NCBI GenBank assembly: GCA_021904315.1 | Contig: CM038915.1 | Span: forward strand, 19,592,001 to 19,656,000 | Length of the DNA: 64,000 nt | Direction of reading: 5' to 3' | Source of the DNA: Sphagnum magellanicum | Lineage: Eukaryota > Streptophyta > Sphagnopsida > Sphagnales > Sphagnaceae | Shown: piece after piece, positions 1 to 14,238 of the stretch | Numbering within the stretch: the first letter of the stretch is position 1 | Layout of the letters: every line of letters starts with the position of its first letter | The notes under the pieces: model-generated | The model's database searches: none | Seen by the model: the letters and a program-made list of their open reading frames with translations, nothing else | Told to the model about the DNA's origin: nothing | Program-made: the position numbers and the translations under genes

Positions 1-3000
1 TCACATCCTAGCTTTGAAGTGCATATTGCACCAAATTATAATTTTGGCCAATATGTCAAGATTAGAAGTGATGTTGAGAGATTTAATGTGTTACATAAGA
101 AATGTTTTACATGAAGATAACAAAATAGATCAAGGAAATGGACAAACTTCCAAACACATTACTCTTCCTTTTCTTCAAAGTACACACAAATGCAAGCATT
201 CCATACACTAATGGTTGTCATGCACAACTTTCAGCAATTAAACCAAAAACTTACGCACTTGTGTAAAAGCTTAAATGGAAGTTGAAGACCTAGACACACT
301 AAACATATGTCACACCCTAATCATTTGATGGACCCATTGTTTCAACTACAGTTCACCCTTTGTAGATGGTCACAATAATCAAATAAGAGTGAGGAAAAAA
401 AACTCTAATGATCTAACATGTGCATAGTAATCTACCCACCAACTTCAAAATACTTTTGAACATGCTGCCATTAAAACATCAAATTAAATTCTTAAACATG
501 GTAATTAGGTTCACAAAGAAAAATAGAATCCAAAAGTTACTATGAGAACAAAAATTACTTGACAAATTTGATAAACTATCAAAAATGGTGAGCTTGAATC
601 AAAACAATGGTGGAATTAAAAAAAAACTTGATCGAAACTATCAAAGTTTGAACTTGAAACATGCTAATAGGCAATCAATCCCCAAGTTTGATCCCCCAAT
701 TGCTACCACATGTTTGAACTTGAATTGGGCTAGGTGGATTGCAAAAAGGTGGCGGCAAGAAACTTGAAAAATCGTCAAAATGTCCTAATACTTATGGATT
801 GCAAAATTTGATGGCAAGAAATTTCAAAAGTTGGAAGAAAAATCCAAGCTACTTGAATTGAGCTAGCAAGGGATTGCACAAGGTGGAAGTGAGAAGTTTG
901 AAAGAACATAAAACATTAAGTTTGAATTGACCCAACTAGAATGCACAAAGTGGCAACACAATTGTTAATCCAACATGTGGCTTGTCGAGTGGTGGTGCCA
1001 TGAAGATGCTCGAAAATTGGAGCTACTCATTAATTTGAAGCATCAAGTTAATCAAAACTTTACCTTCTTTGATCCAATGGTCTACTTGTAAAGAGGACTA
1101 GGTATGCAATGTAAGTCTAAATGTATGTAACATACAATTTGCTAACCATTTGGACCTAGCAAGGACCCATTTATTTGGGGTGGCATGAAATAAAAATAAG
1201 GGAAAACAAAAAGAAAAAATAGCAACTTGAAGGACCTCCCCTTCTTTCACTTGACATGCTTATTTCATAAAAATATTTAGTAATATTTTTATGACTTTCA
1301 AAAACTAAAAAAAGATGCTTTTTTATCACTATGCTTAAATAATATTAACATTTTTACAAAATGGTGGATTGTCTTTTTTAATATTATTGTCGTTGTTCAC
1401 CTAAATTTTCATACAAAAATATCATTTATATTCTCATTTTTGAAATATGTTTCTTATTTTTCATACTTTATGATGGGTATCATTTTGATTTAAATAACTC
1501 ATCACATATAAAATTTTCATCTTACTTTCAAATTTTTTGAATTAACTAAATCAAGTTCTAAAATTTTCAAATCTATTTAAAATTCTCAATATTGCCATTA
1601 AGTTTGGTAAACACATCTTGTCAAAGTTTTGAAATGTAGAAGAACTATTCTATGACAACAATTTTGAAGGACTTTAATGTGGTTTCACCTAAATTTAAAT
1701 TATTTTACTGTTGCAATAAAAAGAAAAAATTAGGCAAAGGTTTGGTAATTTTTCCTTTAACAAGGTTGTCATATATTAATCTCTTTTATGATTGTTACTA
1801 TGTGCATGCCAGGAGAAAAGGTGTATTCTCCTCATGTGCATGCCAACGTTATTTTATAATTACAATATTCCATTGGTCATACAATTATAAAGTGCATTTA
1901 AAAATTTAATGTTGTAGTTTTTGAATTCAAATTAGCAACTTTCAATTTTCAAAAACAAATCCATATGGTTTGAACACTTGAACCTTTACAATTATATGCA
2001 CTCCACAAAGTCAAAATGGTTCAAAATGCAATATCCAATTCAATATCTTTAAATATACCCACATATCATAATTTCAACTCCTAAGGAATAAACAAACTAA
2101 ATTATATTTCATATTTGACACTACATAATAAAACATTCAAATAATTGAAAGTCATCAAATTGCTTTTAGTTGGTTACCAACATTTATAAATATCATTTCC
2201 AAGATAGGACCAATATTACAAACTAATCATTAAATGTAGAAATCTTTTACGTTATCATTTCATTCATGTTATGACATATAATATTGAATTCAATAGATAT
2301 TAGTCAAGGTTGTTTTCCATGCTACTTTAATGTCATTTTTCCAAAATCTCTAATTGTTTACATTGTGTTGTCATTCCACATCAATATCAAATGGTCAACA
2401 TAAAATGAATGAAAGTTTGACATAATTGGGTTGAAATTTGAGTGTTTGTGTGCAAATCTATTATCTCACATTAATAATAGTAGTGTTTTCCTTCAATTTC
2501 TTGATGGAACTAGGGTGGTGAACATCCCTAGGTAGATTTCAACTTGACTAGTGACATTATTTCAAGGAATTCTTAAAATTGTAGCCAATAAGGATAAATG
2601 TGATGATGCCCTCCCCCAAAAAACGTTTCTTTCACCTTTTAGACAAATTTTTCCAAAAAAAAATATTTGCGACAAAATATTCCATTTAAAAAAAATTCAT
2701 CACGTTTTGACAAATTTTCATCAAAACAAAATCACTAATTAACAACTCCAAAAAGACATTCTAAAATTTTCATTTAATCATTGTTGCAATTCTAATGAAA
2801 ACATGGTCATCAAAATCAATATGAAATGGAAACTTCTTCCCCCATAGACAATAATAAGGTTTGACATGTTGTAAATAAACCCACTTATGTACCCATGCTT
2901 AAAGACATCAATTAATAATTGCCTTACAACTTTGGAAGTACTTGGTTCCTATTGTGGCAAGTGTATTCACGTGTGGAGCTCTTATCATCTCAAGATGGAA

Positions 3001-3071
3001 CCAAAATCATATACTTGCCATGTTACTTTTACATCATTTGTTAAAATTCATGGTTTTTAATTGCTATTCAC
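1..3071. other. AT-rich intergenic DNA, no gene seen
   Basis: About 3 kb of AT-rich DNA with many A and T runs. Short open frames on both strands lack codon structure or any recognisable domain. This stretch lies downstream of the receptor kinase gene, whose stop codon is at 3,072-3,074 on the minus strand. No RNA gene or mobile element with clear ends was seen. Confidence 0.6.
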
Positions 3072-6000
3072 CTATAAAATGGAAAGTTCAATGCCAGATA
3101 GATTTGAACTTGTTACATTCACACTAGCATTTGAATGATTATAAAACACTAGTGAGCTAGTTTCTGAGCCTTCAGAATTATTGGAAAGTTCCAATTTAGA
3201 TTCTAAACTAGATAATGAACTTGGAGGCAATTTTATACTTGATCTTCCTAATGCTAAATCATTTTCCACAATCTCTGATTCCACCTCCCCTTGTAACATT
3301 GCCACCACACGAGCCATAGAAGGTCGTTTCTCTCCATCATTTAACAAACACAAAAGAGTTATGTTTAGTAGTCGTTGTGCTTGAATGGTTTCATCATTGA
3401 GTAAATGGAGATTTTGATCCACAATGTCAATTAAATTGCCTTCCCTATGCAATCTCCAAGCCTACACAAACCACATTCCTTGGTCAATTTTCCATCTATG
3501 GAAAAAAATTGTACTAATTATTATGTCCACTATATGAAACCAAAAGTACATTCACATAACAAATTCATCCACTATGACTAACATTTTTGTAGGCCAATAT
3601 CTAGTTCCAATTTACTTTTGACATTAACTTGAGTATTTTTTACATCTCAAACATATCTCATAATCAAAAGATTTGAAATTAATAGCTATGACAAATTGTA
3701 AAACCATCACTATTTAAAAAACCATATAAACCAATCTAATTAATTGACATTTGAATGCATTTCATACAGTTATAGGGGGCCTTACTTTTTCGACAAGATA
3801 TATATCTTCTAGTGGCAAGCTGTGATCTATATTCTTTCTTCCACTTATAATCTCAAGAAGTAAAACCCCGAAACTATAAACATCAACTTTTATAGTGAGT
3901 TGGCCACGTGTTGCATATTCAGGTGCTAGATAACCTCTGCATGAATGACCACATTACACATAAGTAAATAAATGATGAACTTGAATTAAAATATGTATTG
4001 AGAATTTAAATGCCAAAAAAATCAATGTAACTCACTTTGTGCCAGCAACATGCTCTGTATTAATGTAACTTTTGTCATCTGGAAATAAAAAGGCCAATCC
4101 AAAATCTGCAATTTTTGGTTGCAACTTCTTATCAAGCAAAATATTGCTTGCTTTGATGTCTCGATGTATGATTCGCGGTTGAGAAATGTCATGAAGGTAA
4201 TGCAACCCACGAGCAATTCCTAAACAAATGTTGAATCGTGTTGGCCAAAACAAAACTTCCCTGTTGTTTTGTCCACCTAGAAAAACATCACAAAAGTTGA
4301 TTTAATTAGAATTTACGTCTCTTCTATTGATTGAATATGAAAATGAATGAGATAAAACCTTAAAGTCCTACTACAATTAGTGAATATGGTTAGACACAAA
4401 AATGAAGGAAAAAAAAAAATGATTAAATGTGAAAATATTTGTCAAAGTTAAATAACTCACCAAATAACAAATTGGCCAAATCCCCATTTTCAAGATACTC
4501 ATACACCAATAGTCTTTTGTCGTCACGTACGCAGCAACCTTTTAATTTCACTAGATTTCGGTGTTTCACTCCACTGATGATGACAACTTCATTAAGAAAC
4601 TCATCTATGTTATTTTGGGTTTTCACGAGCAATTGTTTTATTGCCACTTCTACCCCATTTGCAAATATTCCCTGGTAGAATCAAACAAAAACATTATTCA
4701 TCATGATGGTAATACATATTTTCTTAAATGTCCCAATGTGTTCAATGCATAAATAACATAAATTTTACCTTCCCAATACTAATGTATATTGTATTGTCAA
4801 AAAAAACAATGATCAATAGTTCAAATTATATGACATTAATTTTTCAAGACAAAATGTTATATGAAATATTAAGTTTTTCAATATGTCATTATTTGTTAAA
4901 CAAGTTACCTTATAAACAACACCAAAATTCCCTTCACCTAGCTTCATAGTTGGATGAAAATCTCTCGTAGCAGCCTTGAGTTTAGTGTATCCAAAGATTG
5001 TAGGTTGAACTTCATGTTGTGCAAATCCTATAAAATGCCAAATGATTTAACAAAAAAATATGTTAAATTTATGAAGTCATGTGTCATGTATTCTTTGTCA
5101 ATATGCCCCAAAATGAACAAAAGAAAAGATTGTTTAACAATAATATTTAGAATTGGACATATATGCTCATCAAAATTAGGACCCATGGTATTGAAAAACA
5201 CTTTGTGATTTAGGTGATGTTTCTAGTTTTTATGAAATCATTAATATAAGTGAAAAAATCAATGTGAACAAAAGATAAGTTTACACGCAAATTCACTTAC
5301 TTTCATGAAGTTGAAGAAGTAGGTACCGTTGTCTTTGTCTACTCTTCCAAAACAAGCAAGTGGTGATGGCAATGACGAGTGCTAGGACAATACCACTTAT
5401 GATTGTTGAAATCAAAATCACCTTTCGAGTATTGTTGTTACTTGTGTCTATAAGAAAACAAAACCACACACCTCTGTATGAACTTTGACAATTGACAAAA
5501 GTTTCATAAAATTTAATCTCCTTAGAAACTATTTAAAACCTTAATCACTTACATTCCTAGTTTATTTTTTGAAGTGAACTATTCTTGTTAGTGTATGTAT
5601 GATCAATGGTTTCATTAAGACATTTTGGAATTGAATAATATTTTTTGTAAAAATATGTATAACAACATATTGATCTATTCATAAATCAACTTCGTGTACA
5701 AAAGACACCATTGTATTATTATCAATTAGATATACAATGCAAAATACATTATATATGATAAAGTTTTATCCAACATAGGTACTAACCAAGTATAACAAAA
5801 CAATTTTGTGCACAATAACATCTTTGCCCATTTGTTTGTAATGATGTTTTTGAACAATATGTACTGTTTTCAAGTCTGCACATAAAAATAACCATCATTT
5901 GATATTAAGTGACATGTATTGCATAGATGTTTTACAATATTAACTTTTATGTTATTTTAAGAGGTCATTCAAGTTCAAAAAAATAAAAATACATGTGAAT

Positions 6001-9000
6001 ACATAATTTCATATTTTTTCATTACATTATGTTCATACTTGTACAGAACCTACCCGTAACATTTAGTATTTAAATTAATGAAATTAAAATTAAAATGACA
6101 TGGACAATCTATGTTTGGCAACTTTTGGAAGTGATCAAAATATCTACTTACATGATAGTAGTAGTCACATCTGTGATGTCAGATGAATTGTAATCAACAT
6201 ATGAGATATTTGTTTTTGTAAGATTTAAGGATTGTAAATGCCCATCAATAGTGCCATTGGGCAACTTCCTACTCAAGCCTGAAATGTTTCCTATGTATAA
6301 GGTCCCATTGAAGTTGTTGTTGTCAAGATTCCTGAAAGAAGTAATTAGAGAAAGAAATTGCATTAGGTAGGCTTTGAGCCAATAGCCCCAACAATTTAGA
6401 CTTTTGGTTATTTGAAAAGTGGTTGTGATTCAAATCATCCTATTAATCATACTACACACTATTTATTATAACCAACTCAAATTCTCTAAAAAAGGTTGTT
6501 TGTTCAAGTAATTGTTAGAAACCATGTTTCGGTCAAATTTGGTTTAAAGGATTATGAATCCTTTTGTTTTATATTTAAAATGGAAAACTATAACATAATA
6601 TATATTAAGGTGAATCATGAAACATAAACTAAAAAAAATAAATTGCTTTGTTTTTTTTGTAATGTACACATTTAGATCAAGAATAATAAGGGTGTGATAT
6701 ATAAGTATAATCTTTGATTCTTGAAACTACATACACACATGTACATCAACTTGAACCAAGGTTGAAAACTTCTTACATGGTTTGTAATAGTGGAAAGGAA
6801 CTTGCTAATTGATATGGAAATGAACCAATTAAGCCACATCCACTTAGTGCTCTGCAAATATAACAATACCCGTAACCTTCATATTTTAATTTATGTTAAA
6901 TATGAGATCAAATGATGTGCCAAATATCAAACAACAATGTTTAATTCAACCTTAAAAGCTGAAAAGAAACATTGTCAATAGATTTAAATTGTATTCACAT
7001 AACAATCAACAATGTCAACCAATAATTATGACATTTAAAAACACAACTACATAATGATCAAATCATATATATTGTTAGGAACCAAATCACAAACCACCAA
7101 CTACCCTCTCAAGTGATGTGAGATTGTTATATCATTAATGCCCATTTACTATTTCAAAAGAAAAATCAACAACTAATAATCTAAATTTGATCTTGTTGGA
7201 GAAGTTTTTAGGTACATAAAATTAAAAAAGTCATTTGTCATAAGGGTTAGTTCATCATATTCATAGAAAACAAAAAGGCTTGGGAAAAGCATGTACTTAC
7301 AATGTTTGTAGTTGATTGAAGTCAGAAAGCCAAGTAGGAACTTGTGGTGAATTGAACCCACTGTAATTCAAATCCCTAATGTAACACATGAAGACAAATC
7401 TGTTAAAAATTTGGGTTTCATATGGATACATTAATTAGTGGTTTTCATAGTGGAAATATCAACTTCAAATGACCAGTGAGGAACAAGCAATGTGAACTCA
7501 CAATTGTTGTAAAGAGGTTCTGAATAAACCAAAGTCAGGCAAGGGGCCACTAAAATTGTTTCGTGATAAATCTAACACTTTCAAGTTGGAAGATGGATTG
7601 AAGATCGATGCAGGATGTAAAGGACCGCCAAAGTTGTTCATACTTAAATTCCTGAAAAATAATTTGCATTTCCAATACACAACTAGATCAAATGATTTAA
7701 CAACATTCAAAAGAATGGACCAAGGTAAAAAGTAGTAAGAAACATATCTTCTCAATTGGACAATTTGGTGAAAATCAGAAAATGCATCTAACCAAATTCA
7801 TATTCCACATAGAAACCTAAATCAAAAGACTATTTAATCATGTTTTAAAAAAAATAAAAATAAAAATAAATAAATAAATATAACATGTACATGTGATTTT
7901 TGGTTGCATGTTAATTGAGATGAAGAACACGTTATCCCACAAGAATTCTGATGTTCCATATCTTAGAAATTAGTTCTTAAAAAGAATGCATACACATGTG
8001 ACCAATTAAATATTTTCAAGCTACAACCATCTAAGAGCCATAACAAATTAAGAACGTACGAAAAACTAACAATACTCTTGCCATAAATTGTCTTGTCACA
8101 ATTCCAAGATTTAAATGGCATGATAAATTGGGAAAACTTCAACCATTTTAATCATTTGCAGTTCCCATTAACATGTGTCTTGCCACCTTTAGCAAATTTG
8201 CAATTTCTTTGCCCTTTAGATAAGGTTTATAATTATAAAGAGCAAAAATACTTATATATGTAGTGTTACATATGGATACACACATGAACAAACACCCACC
8301 TGATTTGAGCATTCTAATTTAATGTCCAATCTTAAGACATTGCATGATTTGTTTGAAAAGATAACCAAGGATGCAACACAGAAGAAAAGGAAATTTCCAA
8401 AATTTTACAATATTTCATAGTTCAAGAAATAGTCACTCACAAATATTGAAGCATGTGCATTCTTGTCAGGTTAGGTGGGGATCCAGACAAAAGATTATTT
8501 GACAGATCCCTACATGACAAAGATGAATGCTTAGAATCCAAATATATGTACACCTTCAACAAATATATTGTAATTTAGCAATGGGCATTCCAACAAGACT
8601 TGATATTAAGTACATCGAAAGTTGGAAGAAATCACTCAATACACATTCACTATGGAATTACACCTGGTAAACTTGAGGCCAAATATTAAAATCTCAAACA
8701 AGACCACATACACCAAGGAAAATGGTAATCTCATTTGTTTACTTAGGTGGTGAAACTTCATCTTACAAGGTTGTTAGAAATGTTAGGTTCGCAAGGCCAG
8801 TTGATGTGGTGCTATCAAGGAATACTGGACTTGGCCCAGATAATTGATTCCCGGACAGTTTAAGGGTTTCCAACCATTGAAAGCCACCAAAGTTGGGGAT
8901 CACCCCAGTCAATTGATTCCCACTTAAGTCTCTGAAATATGAACAAAAATGAATTAGTTCAATCTCTTCACTCTCCTCAATGTGGAAAGCGACAATAATC

Positions 9001-11431
9001 ATGCAGATATATCCCAAAGTTAGATACAAGAAAGTGAACATTTCAAATATCATGTAGCTGCAATTTCTTACATTGTTTGTAGCTTTACATCCATGCCCAA
9101 AACATCATATTCCATCTGATTATGTTATATGTATGTTGTAAGACGATATTCTTGCCCTTTCATCCAAATACAATTTTCCCTGAATTATGTTTTGGCCATT
9201 ACCCACTATTGTTGGTTTAGGGCTCAGCATTTCCATGTCTAGGGTCCGGGGTTTAGAAAGGGCCCCCAAACCCTAAACACAGCAATAAGCGGTTAATATT
9301 GGTACCTGACTACAAGGTTATTGTGATTAGGTCTCGCAAACATCACACACTGGCAAATGGTTTATTGGAAGGGAAATTTAGACTTACAACTGTTGCATGC
9401 CCCATTGCATGTCCCAAGACCCCGGAATGGTTCCATTGAAATTGTTATCATGTAGATCTCTGGAGGAAAAAAGTAGAAACTATCAATCATTGATGTGCAC
9501 AAAATTCATTCTGTTTTAGTACTTTAAAATTAAGAAATTATGTTCATGCAATAGATGACACTATTGTCAAACAAGTAGAAATAAAGGATATTAATGTCAA
9601 TGTTAATCCTAGCCTATGCAGATGTAACATGCATTTTCAACAAAGTGTTGTGGAATAGACCCAACAACTGTTTGATAAGATTTTCTTACAAAATCTGCAA
9701 AGATGACAAGTTCTCAATCTCTGCAGGAATGGGACCAGTAAGCCCTGGGTTCCCTGTCAAACTTCTGCAAAAAATATTCATGTCGCACAAATTTGTCAAA
9801 AGAAGTTTTGAATGGTTCATTTCTAAAATATGAACTTCAACAGCTAAAAGGGACACAAAATGTTGCTCTTTTGCATAATTTGAGAGAAGTACCCCGGAGG
9901 GTTCTTGGTGACTTTCTGTACCCATTGTTTGTCTTCCTGTGTAGCCAATTATTAGTCTAGTTGTAATCATTATAATTATTATAGAATTTGCATTTGCATT
10001 TCTAAAATATTAACTTCAGTGCACATGATTTCAACTATCTTCACAAACTTACAAGATGACAAGATTTGTCAGGTCTCCTATCGCTGATGGCAAAGTGCCC
10101 ACTATAGAAGCATCATCCAAAATCCTGCTCATCCACCACCACCCACATTGAATTGTCAAAACTGAAACTAACCACAAAAATGGAAGGTCCTTTCCAAATC
10201 AAATTAGGATCTTCCCGAGAGTGGAAGTTTCACTTCCATTTCAAAAAGCCATTTTTGCCAAGGGAGCGTCGTTGGAAATATATTGCACGGGGAAAATTTG
10301 AAAAGTTCTTTACAATGCTGTAGCAGGTAGTAGGAAGTCTTACAAGCCAACAACAATACTCCATCTGTTGCTAGAGTTGGCGATGGGATATTGCACGCAA
10401 AGTACTCCTTTCCAAGCATCAGAGAAGCAAGGAACGGCGGTCGGATTGGAAATCGGTGGGGGGTATGTTTACCCTATATGTTTTGACATGTTTTGCAATC
10501 CATTTTGCAAAAAACCCAAGAAGGGATGTACTTGTACTGGATTGAGAAACATGTCAAAACATGTACTTACACAGCAAGAGATGTACTTTATTCGATTAGG
10601 AAAAGAGCTTCGACTTTTGTAAGGCTCCCAAATTTGGAAAGTTCTTTTCCCTATTGTAAGGAACATCTTTTAAGGCTCTGCTTGAGTTTTGAGGGCCCAA
10701 TGAGACTGGGAGGGAAACCGAAGAAGAGCCCGAAAACAAAATTCCTCGAAGCTCTTGAAAGAACTTTTCAAATTTTGGGAACTTACAAAAGTGGAAGTTC
10801 CTTTCCTAATCAAATTAGGATCTTTAGCAAATGGAAGGTTCAGTTCTATTATTTTTGAAGAGACATTCTGACTAGGAAGGTCACTGTAAATGCAAGGAGA
10901 AAATTTGAAAACTTTACGATGTTGTAGTAGGTAGTAGGAAGTCTTACAAGGCAACAACAACACAATTTATGTTGGTAGAGTTGACGATGGGAGATCGCAC
11001 GCAAAGTACTCCTTTCCATTCTTCGTTGAAGCAAGGATAGGGATTCGTATTGGGATTCCAGCCAGGCAAGTTTGTAGCGATGTTGGGAGTGCTCTGGTTC
11101 CAATCTCCGAAAATGGCGTGCAACGCATTTACTGCAGCAGAATACACGGTGCAACATTATTCACATGTATGTAGTATTCTTCAACACCTCGAAAAAAAAC
11201 TTCCAAATCTACAAATTCTTGGACTGGAGTCACCATCACATTATTACAATTGAAAAAATGAGCTGCTGCAGTATATATATATCTTGAAAGTAATTCACGT
11301 AGGCTGCATAATCAGCTTGATGAAATCTTACTTTCGTTTTCCTGGTAAATGATTTCGAAACAATTGCTGGAGACAGCCCTGGAAAGAAATACAAGTGCAA
11401 AAAGAACAAGCTTCATGACTCGGATACTCAT
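3072..11431 (-). CDS. LRR receptor-like serine/threonine kinase, 18 exons, intact
   Basis: A plasma-membrane receptor kinase of about 854 aa. Exons, read on the minus strand: 11431-11332, 11131-10948, 10124-10053, 9764-9690, 9459-9388, 8931-8767, 8509-8441, 7651-7502, 7375-7301, 6851-6777, 6331-6152, 5875-5787, 5447-5301, 5027-4909, 4671-4461, 4276-4036, 3936-3786 and 3461-3072. All junctions are GT-AG and keep frame; the LRR introns share phase 2. Order: signal peptide (about 1-22), N-terminal cap with WKGVLC (30-94), LRRs (95-400), a Cys cluster (C413, C425, C427, C431), a membrane helix (445-468), then the kinase (about 510-790) with [21 protein letters not shown] and APE, so it is an RD kinase that looks active. 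The ectodomain resembles LRR-VIII-1 proteins such as HPCA1, while the kinase resembles LRR-VIII-2. Ligand and pathway are unknown. Exon ends are read by eye, but the unbroken frame over 2,565 nt supports the model. Confidence 0.88.
10190..10470 (-). repeat. partial duplicate of exon 2 of the receptor kinase gene
   Basis: This 270-base stretch in intron 2 matches 10,800-11,070, which holds the end of exon 2, its donor site and the start of the intron. The copy still encodes an open cap segment ([13 protein letters not shown]...) ending in VVGL with a GTAAGA donor at 10,343-10,342, in the same phase 2 as the true exon. The 5' part of the exon, including the rest of the N-terminal cap, is not recognisable. 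It may be a dead duplicate or a minor alternative exon; no clear acceptor of its own was identified. Confidence 0.75.
10590..10816. repeat. small foldback (inverted-repeat) element in intron 2
   Basis: The segment 10,590-10,650 is closely matched in reverse complement by 10,757-10,816 (arms about 60 bases, about 85 percent identical by eye, spacer about 105 bases). It lies between the duplicated exon 2 copies. It looks like a MITE or foldback element; no target duplication was established. The arms could also form an RNA hairpin in the pre-mRNA. Confidence 0.6.
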
Positions 11432-14238
11432 GGTGCTCGATTAAATTCCCCTTTGTTTCTTTTCCAAAATTCCAAAGTGTTGGATATCTAGTAGAAGTCA
11501 GTCAGTCAGTGCTCAAGACAAAATCAGTAATGTAACAATCGGCTACCCAACATGAGCTCGATTATAACACCATGATCAGGTCCTTCAAACTACCGTCTCA
11601 AGAGGCGTTGTACACTGCACAACAAATTCAAGCAACTCAAGTTCACCCTTATGTGATAGATAGATCTTTCCAATTTTTCTTCGTCTCTAATTCCCTAGGC
11701 GTCCCCCCCTTCCCGATTGTTTGCTGACATGAGCATCTTATATACGGACGATATAATTAATGATATAAAACATAAGAAAAGGACTGAGTAGAGCGTTTAC
11801 ATATCAAAGTAAAGAATTGCGTTGCAATCCAGTCGCGTATTAGATATGGCAGGTTGATACCGAGCGAGCGTGGCAAGAAATCCAGGCGTCCCTAGTGTGG
11901 GTCTCTCTGCGCTTCTGTGTGTGTACACGCGAAGTTCTGCAATGGGTCACTCTGATGCAAACTGTCGTAGTGGGAAGGAGATTAAGTGAGGTGTATGAGA
12001 GAAGTCACTGAGTTGGGCCCTTTATATGCTCCACTTCTGACAACTTGGGAGTGGGGTCAGGGCGTCACTTTTCCAGAGCAGCATCGTCCCCTGACTTGAA
12101 ATTAGTCGTAGACTTTTGGTACGAGAAGGAATCCTTGTGCGGGAACTCTGGAGTACCACGACAGCAGTCCACTTGCCTCGCACTGATCCATAAGCTTCTA
12201 ATCTTCCTGTGTAGGACCCCCGGCCCCATATGATGATCACAACTCTGACTCACAAGATGCTGGAGGATGATTCATCTAATATTGCGCCATTGCTGGAGTA
12301 ATTGCTGAGCCAGATCTGGTCCTTAGAATTATATCAGATCTCCGCAGATGTTGGCAATCCAGCAAATCTGGGAAGATTTGTGTGAATTGAGGAAGAGAAA
12401 TTGGCATAAGATTTCCCCGCAAGGATCAAGAAATTCTGGATCAGATTTTGCTGCTTTTACACCGTGGTCCTGTTTACTGTTTTGTGTGATAATTGACAAG
12501 TTACTATGGGGCCAACCATTTTGAGGCGATTTTGCTCACAGTTTTTGCAGGTGAAGTTACAGTCAAATAAGTTACATCCAGATGTGGGCACACAAAATGT
12601 TCTGTAACCAACTTAACTCTTCAGTGAATTATTTGAGAAAAGCAGGGTAGTGCAGGTCAAGGACTCCTCTGGTCTCGTGCAGACTTGAAGACATAATGAC
12701 ATTTCACACCTTCCTGTTGCTATCCTCATCAGTTTGAAAACCCAAGTAACAAAAACTTGGTCGGTCCACTACAGTGCCTACAGTTTGCAACCAAAATTTC
12801 CCTTAACATTTTGTCAGGTGCTAAAGCCTAAGGAGGTGAAACATTCCTCGGTTTAAAAATGGTGTTGAATGCTGTTGCTGTCCATTTGCTGTGGGAAGTC
12901 ATTTTCAGGTTCCCATGAATTTACTATTTGCCTATTTGTAATAATATGCTTTTATTTAAACAGTAGTAGTTGAAAGCAGTGTACTTGTTTTAAAAAATTG
13001 TCAGGAAGGTCCAGGGGGGACCCTCCACAAGAGACTTAGCCAAGTTTGCAGGACAAACAGACATTATTTTGCAACCCTGCTATAATATTCTGGGGACATC
13101 CTAAAGATATGGTCTAAAGGTCACAAATTCAACTTTTTTCTCCTCAAAACATGGTGACCTTGTGCCATTTTTTATAAAAGAATCCTCTGTAGGAGTGGTA
13201 GTCCCCTTGTTTTTTTGGTCACCAGGTGGGGAAATTTTGCCCAAAAAATGGGCCATGCATTCTTTAGTGGGTACTCATCAAGGGCCTTCCAATGATATCA
13301 AGAGTACCAAGAGGTTTTGTAGGGTATATGGTGATATGATAGTGTATTTGGCATGTTTCATAGAATAACTAATGTTTGCACCATTGATTCCCCACGGTAC
13401 CCTCCTAAGTACCCACGAACCTATAAAACTGAAGCTTGCAGACCACCACCCATAATCTCACCTTAAGAACAAACCAAGACAACAGTACAAGATTAATACT
13501 CTCAATACCAGAGATTTTTTTGGTGCAAAATTTGGCACTTTTTTGAATTTAAAATAGAAAAGACTGATTTTGTGGCTTTTATTGCCAGACTTTAAAGGTA
13601 TATTTATGGAATCACAACCCTTGCTTCAGTCCATAGTCAGAATAGAAAAGGATGTCTGAATAGTTAATTATGAATGATTGCCAGTTTGTTTACCACCCTG
13701 TTGTTGATGATAGCCATTTTTGGCTCTGCCCTTTTGTGGACTTGGGGTTGCATCAAAAAATTGACAAAAAGTAACAATGCCTAAAACTGATTGGCTTTTA
13801 AAAGGCCAACAAGATAAACTTGAACATAGAAAAGTGCAAATATTGTTCTGTTGGCCTCTCCGGTTGACAATGAGCACACCCAGCTCATGTGGGTATGGGT
13901 CAGTTCCATGGGCCTACCCACCCATTCTTTTTAGAACACCTACTAAGGAATCAGTAAAAGTGTAGGATGAAGCATTCAAATGTCATACCCACATCTCAAT
14001 TCCATTACGATTTATTTGTGTTTTAAGCACTTGGCATTGATAGTGCCATCAAAATAACAAATAGTGGGCACGGCATCCAATGTAGTGGGTAAGGAGAGGG
14101 CCAACAGCCCACTGGAAGACCCACTATGGAGGAAGACTCAGCAAATAGTAGTTGGGTGGTTGGATCCAACTATGCACATGAAAACCACCGCCAGCAACTC
14201 CATTTTCAAAAATAGGTGGGCCACATAGTAAAGGAGCA
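11432..14238. other. upstream region of the kinase gene and intergenic DNA
   Basis: The first 1 kb has a more balanced base composition than the rest and probably holds the 5' leader and promoter of the receptor kinase gene. Short open frames near 12,022-12,253 overlap on both strands and show no domain. Beyond about 12.5 kb I see only AT-rich DNA without a gene. Confidence 0.5.
11737..11744 (-). promoter_or_regulatory. candidate TATA box of the receptor kinase gene
   Basis: On the minus strand TATATAAG lies about 306 bases upstream of the chosen start codon (11,431). It would suit a 5' leader of about 270 bases. AT-rich DNA makes chance matches common, so this is only a candidate. Confidence 0.3.

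Noticed and set aside
9230-9290. CCCTAAAC word suggesting a telomere-like repeat
   Set aside because: Only a single imperfect unit is present; no tandem array.
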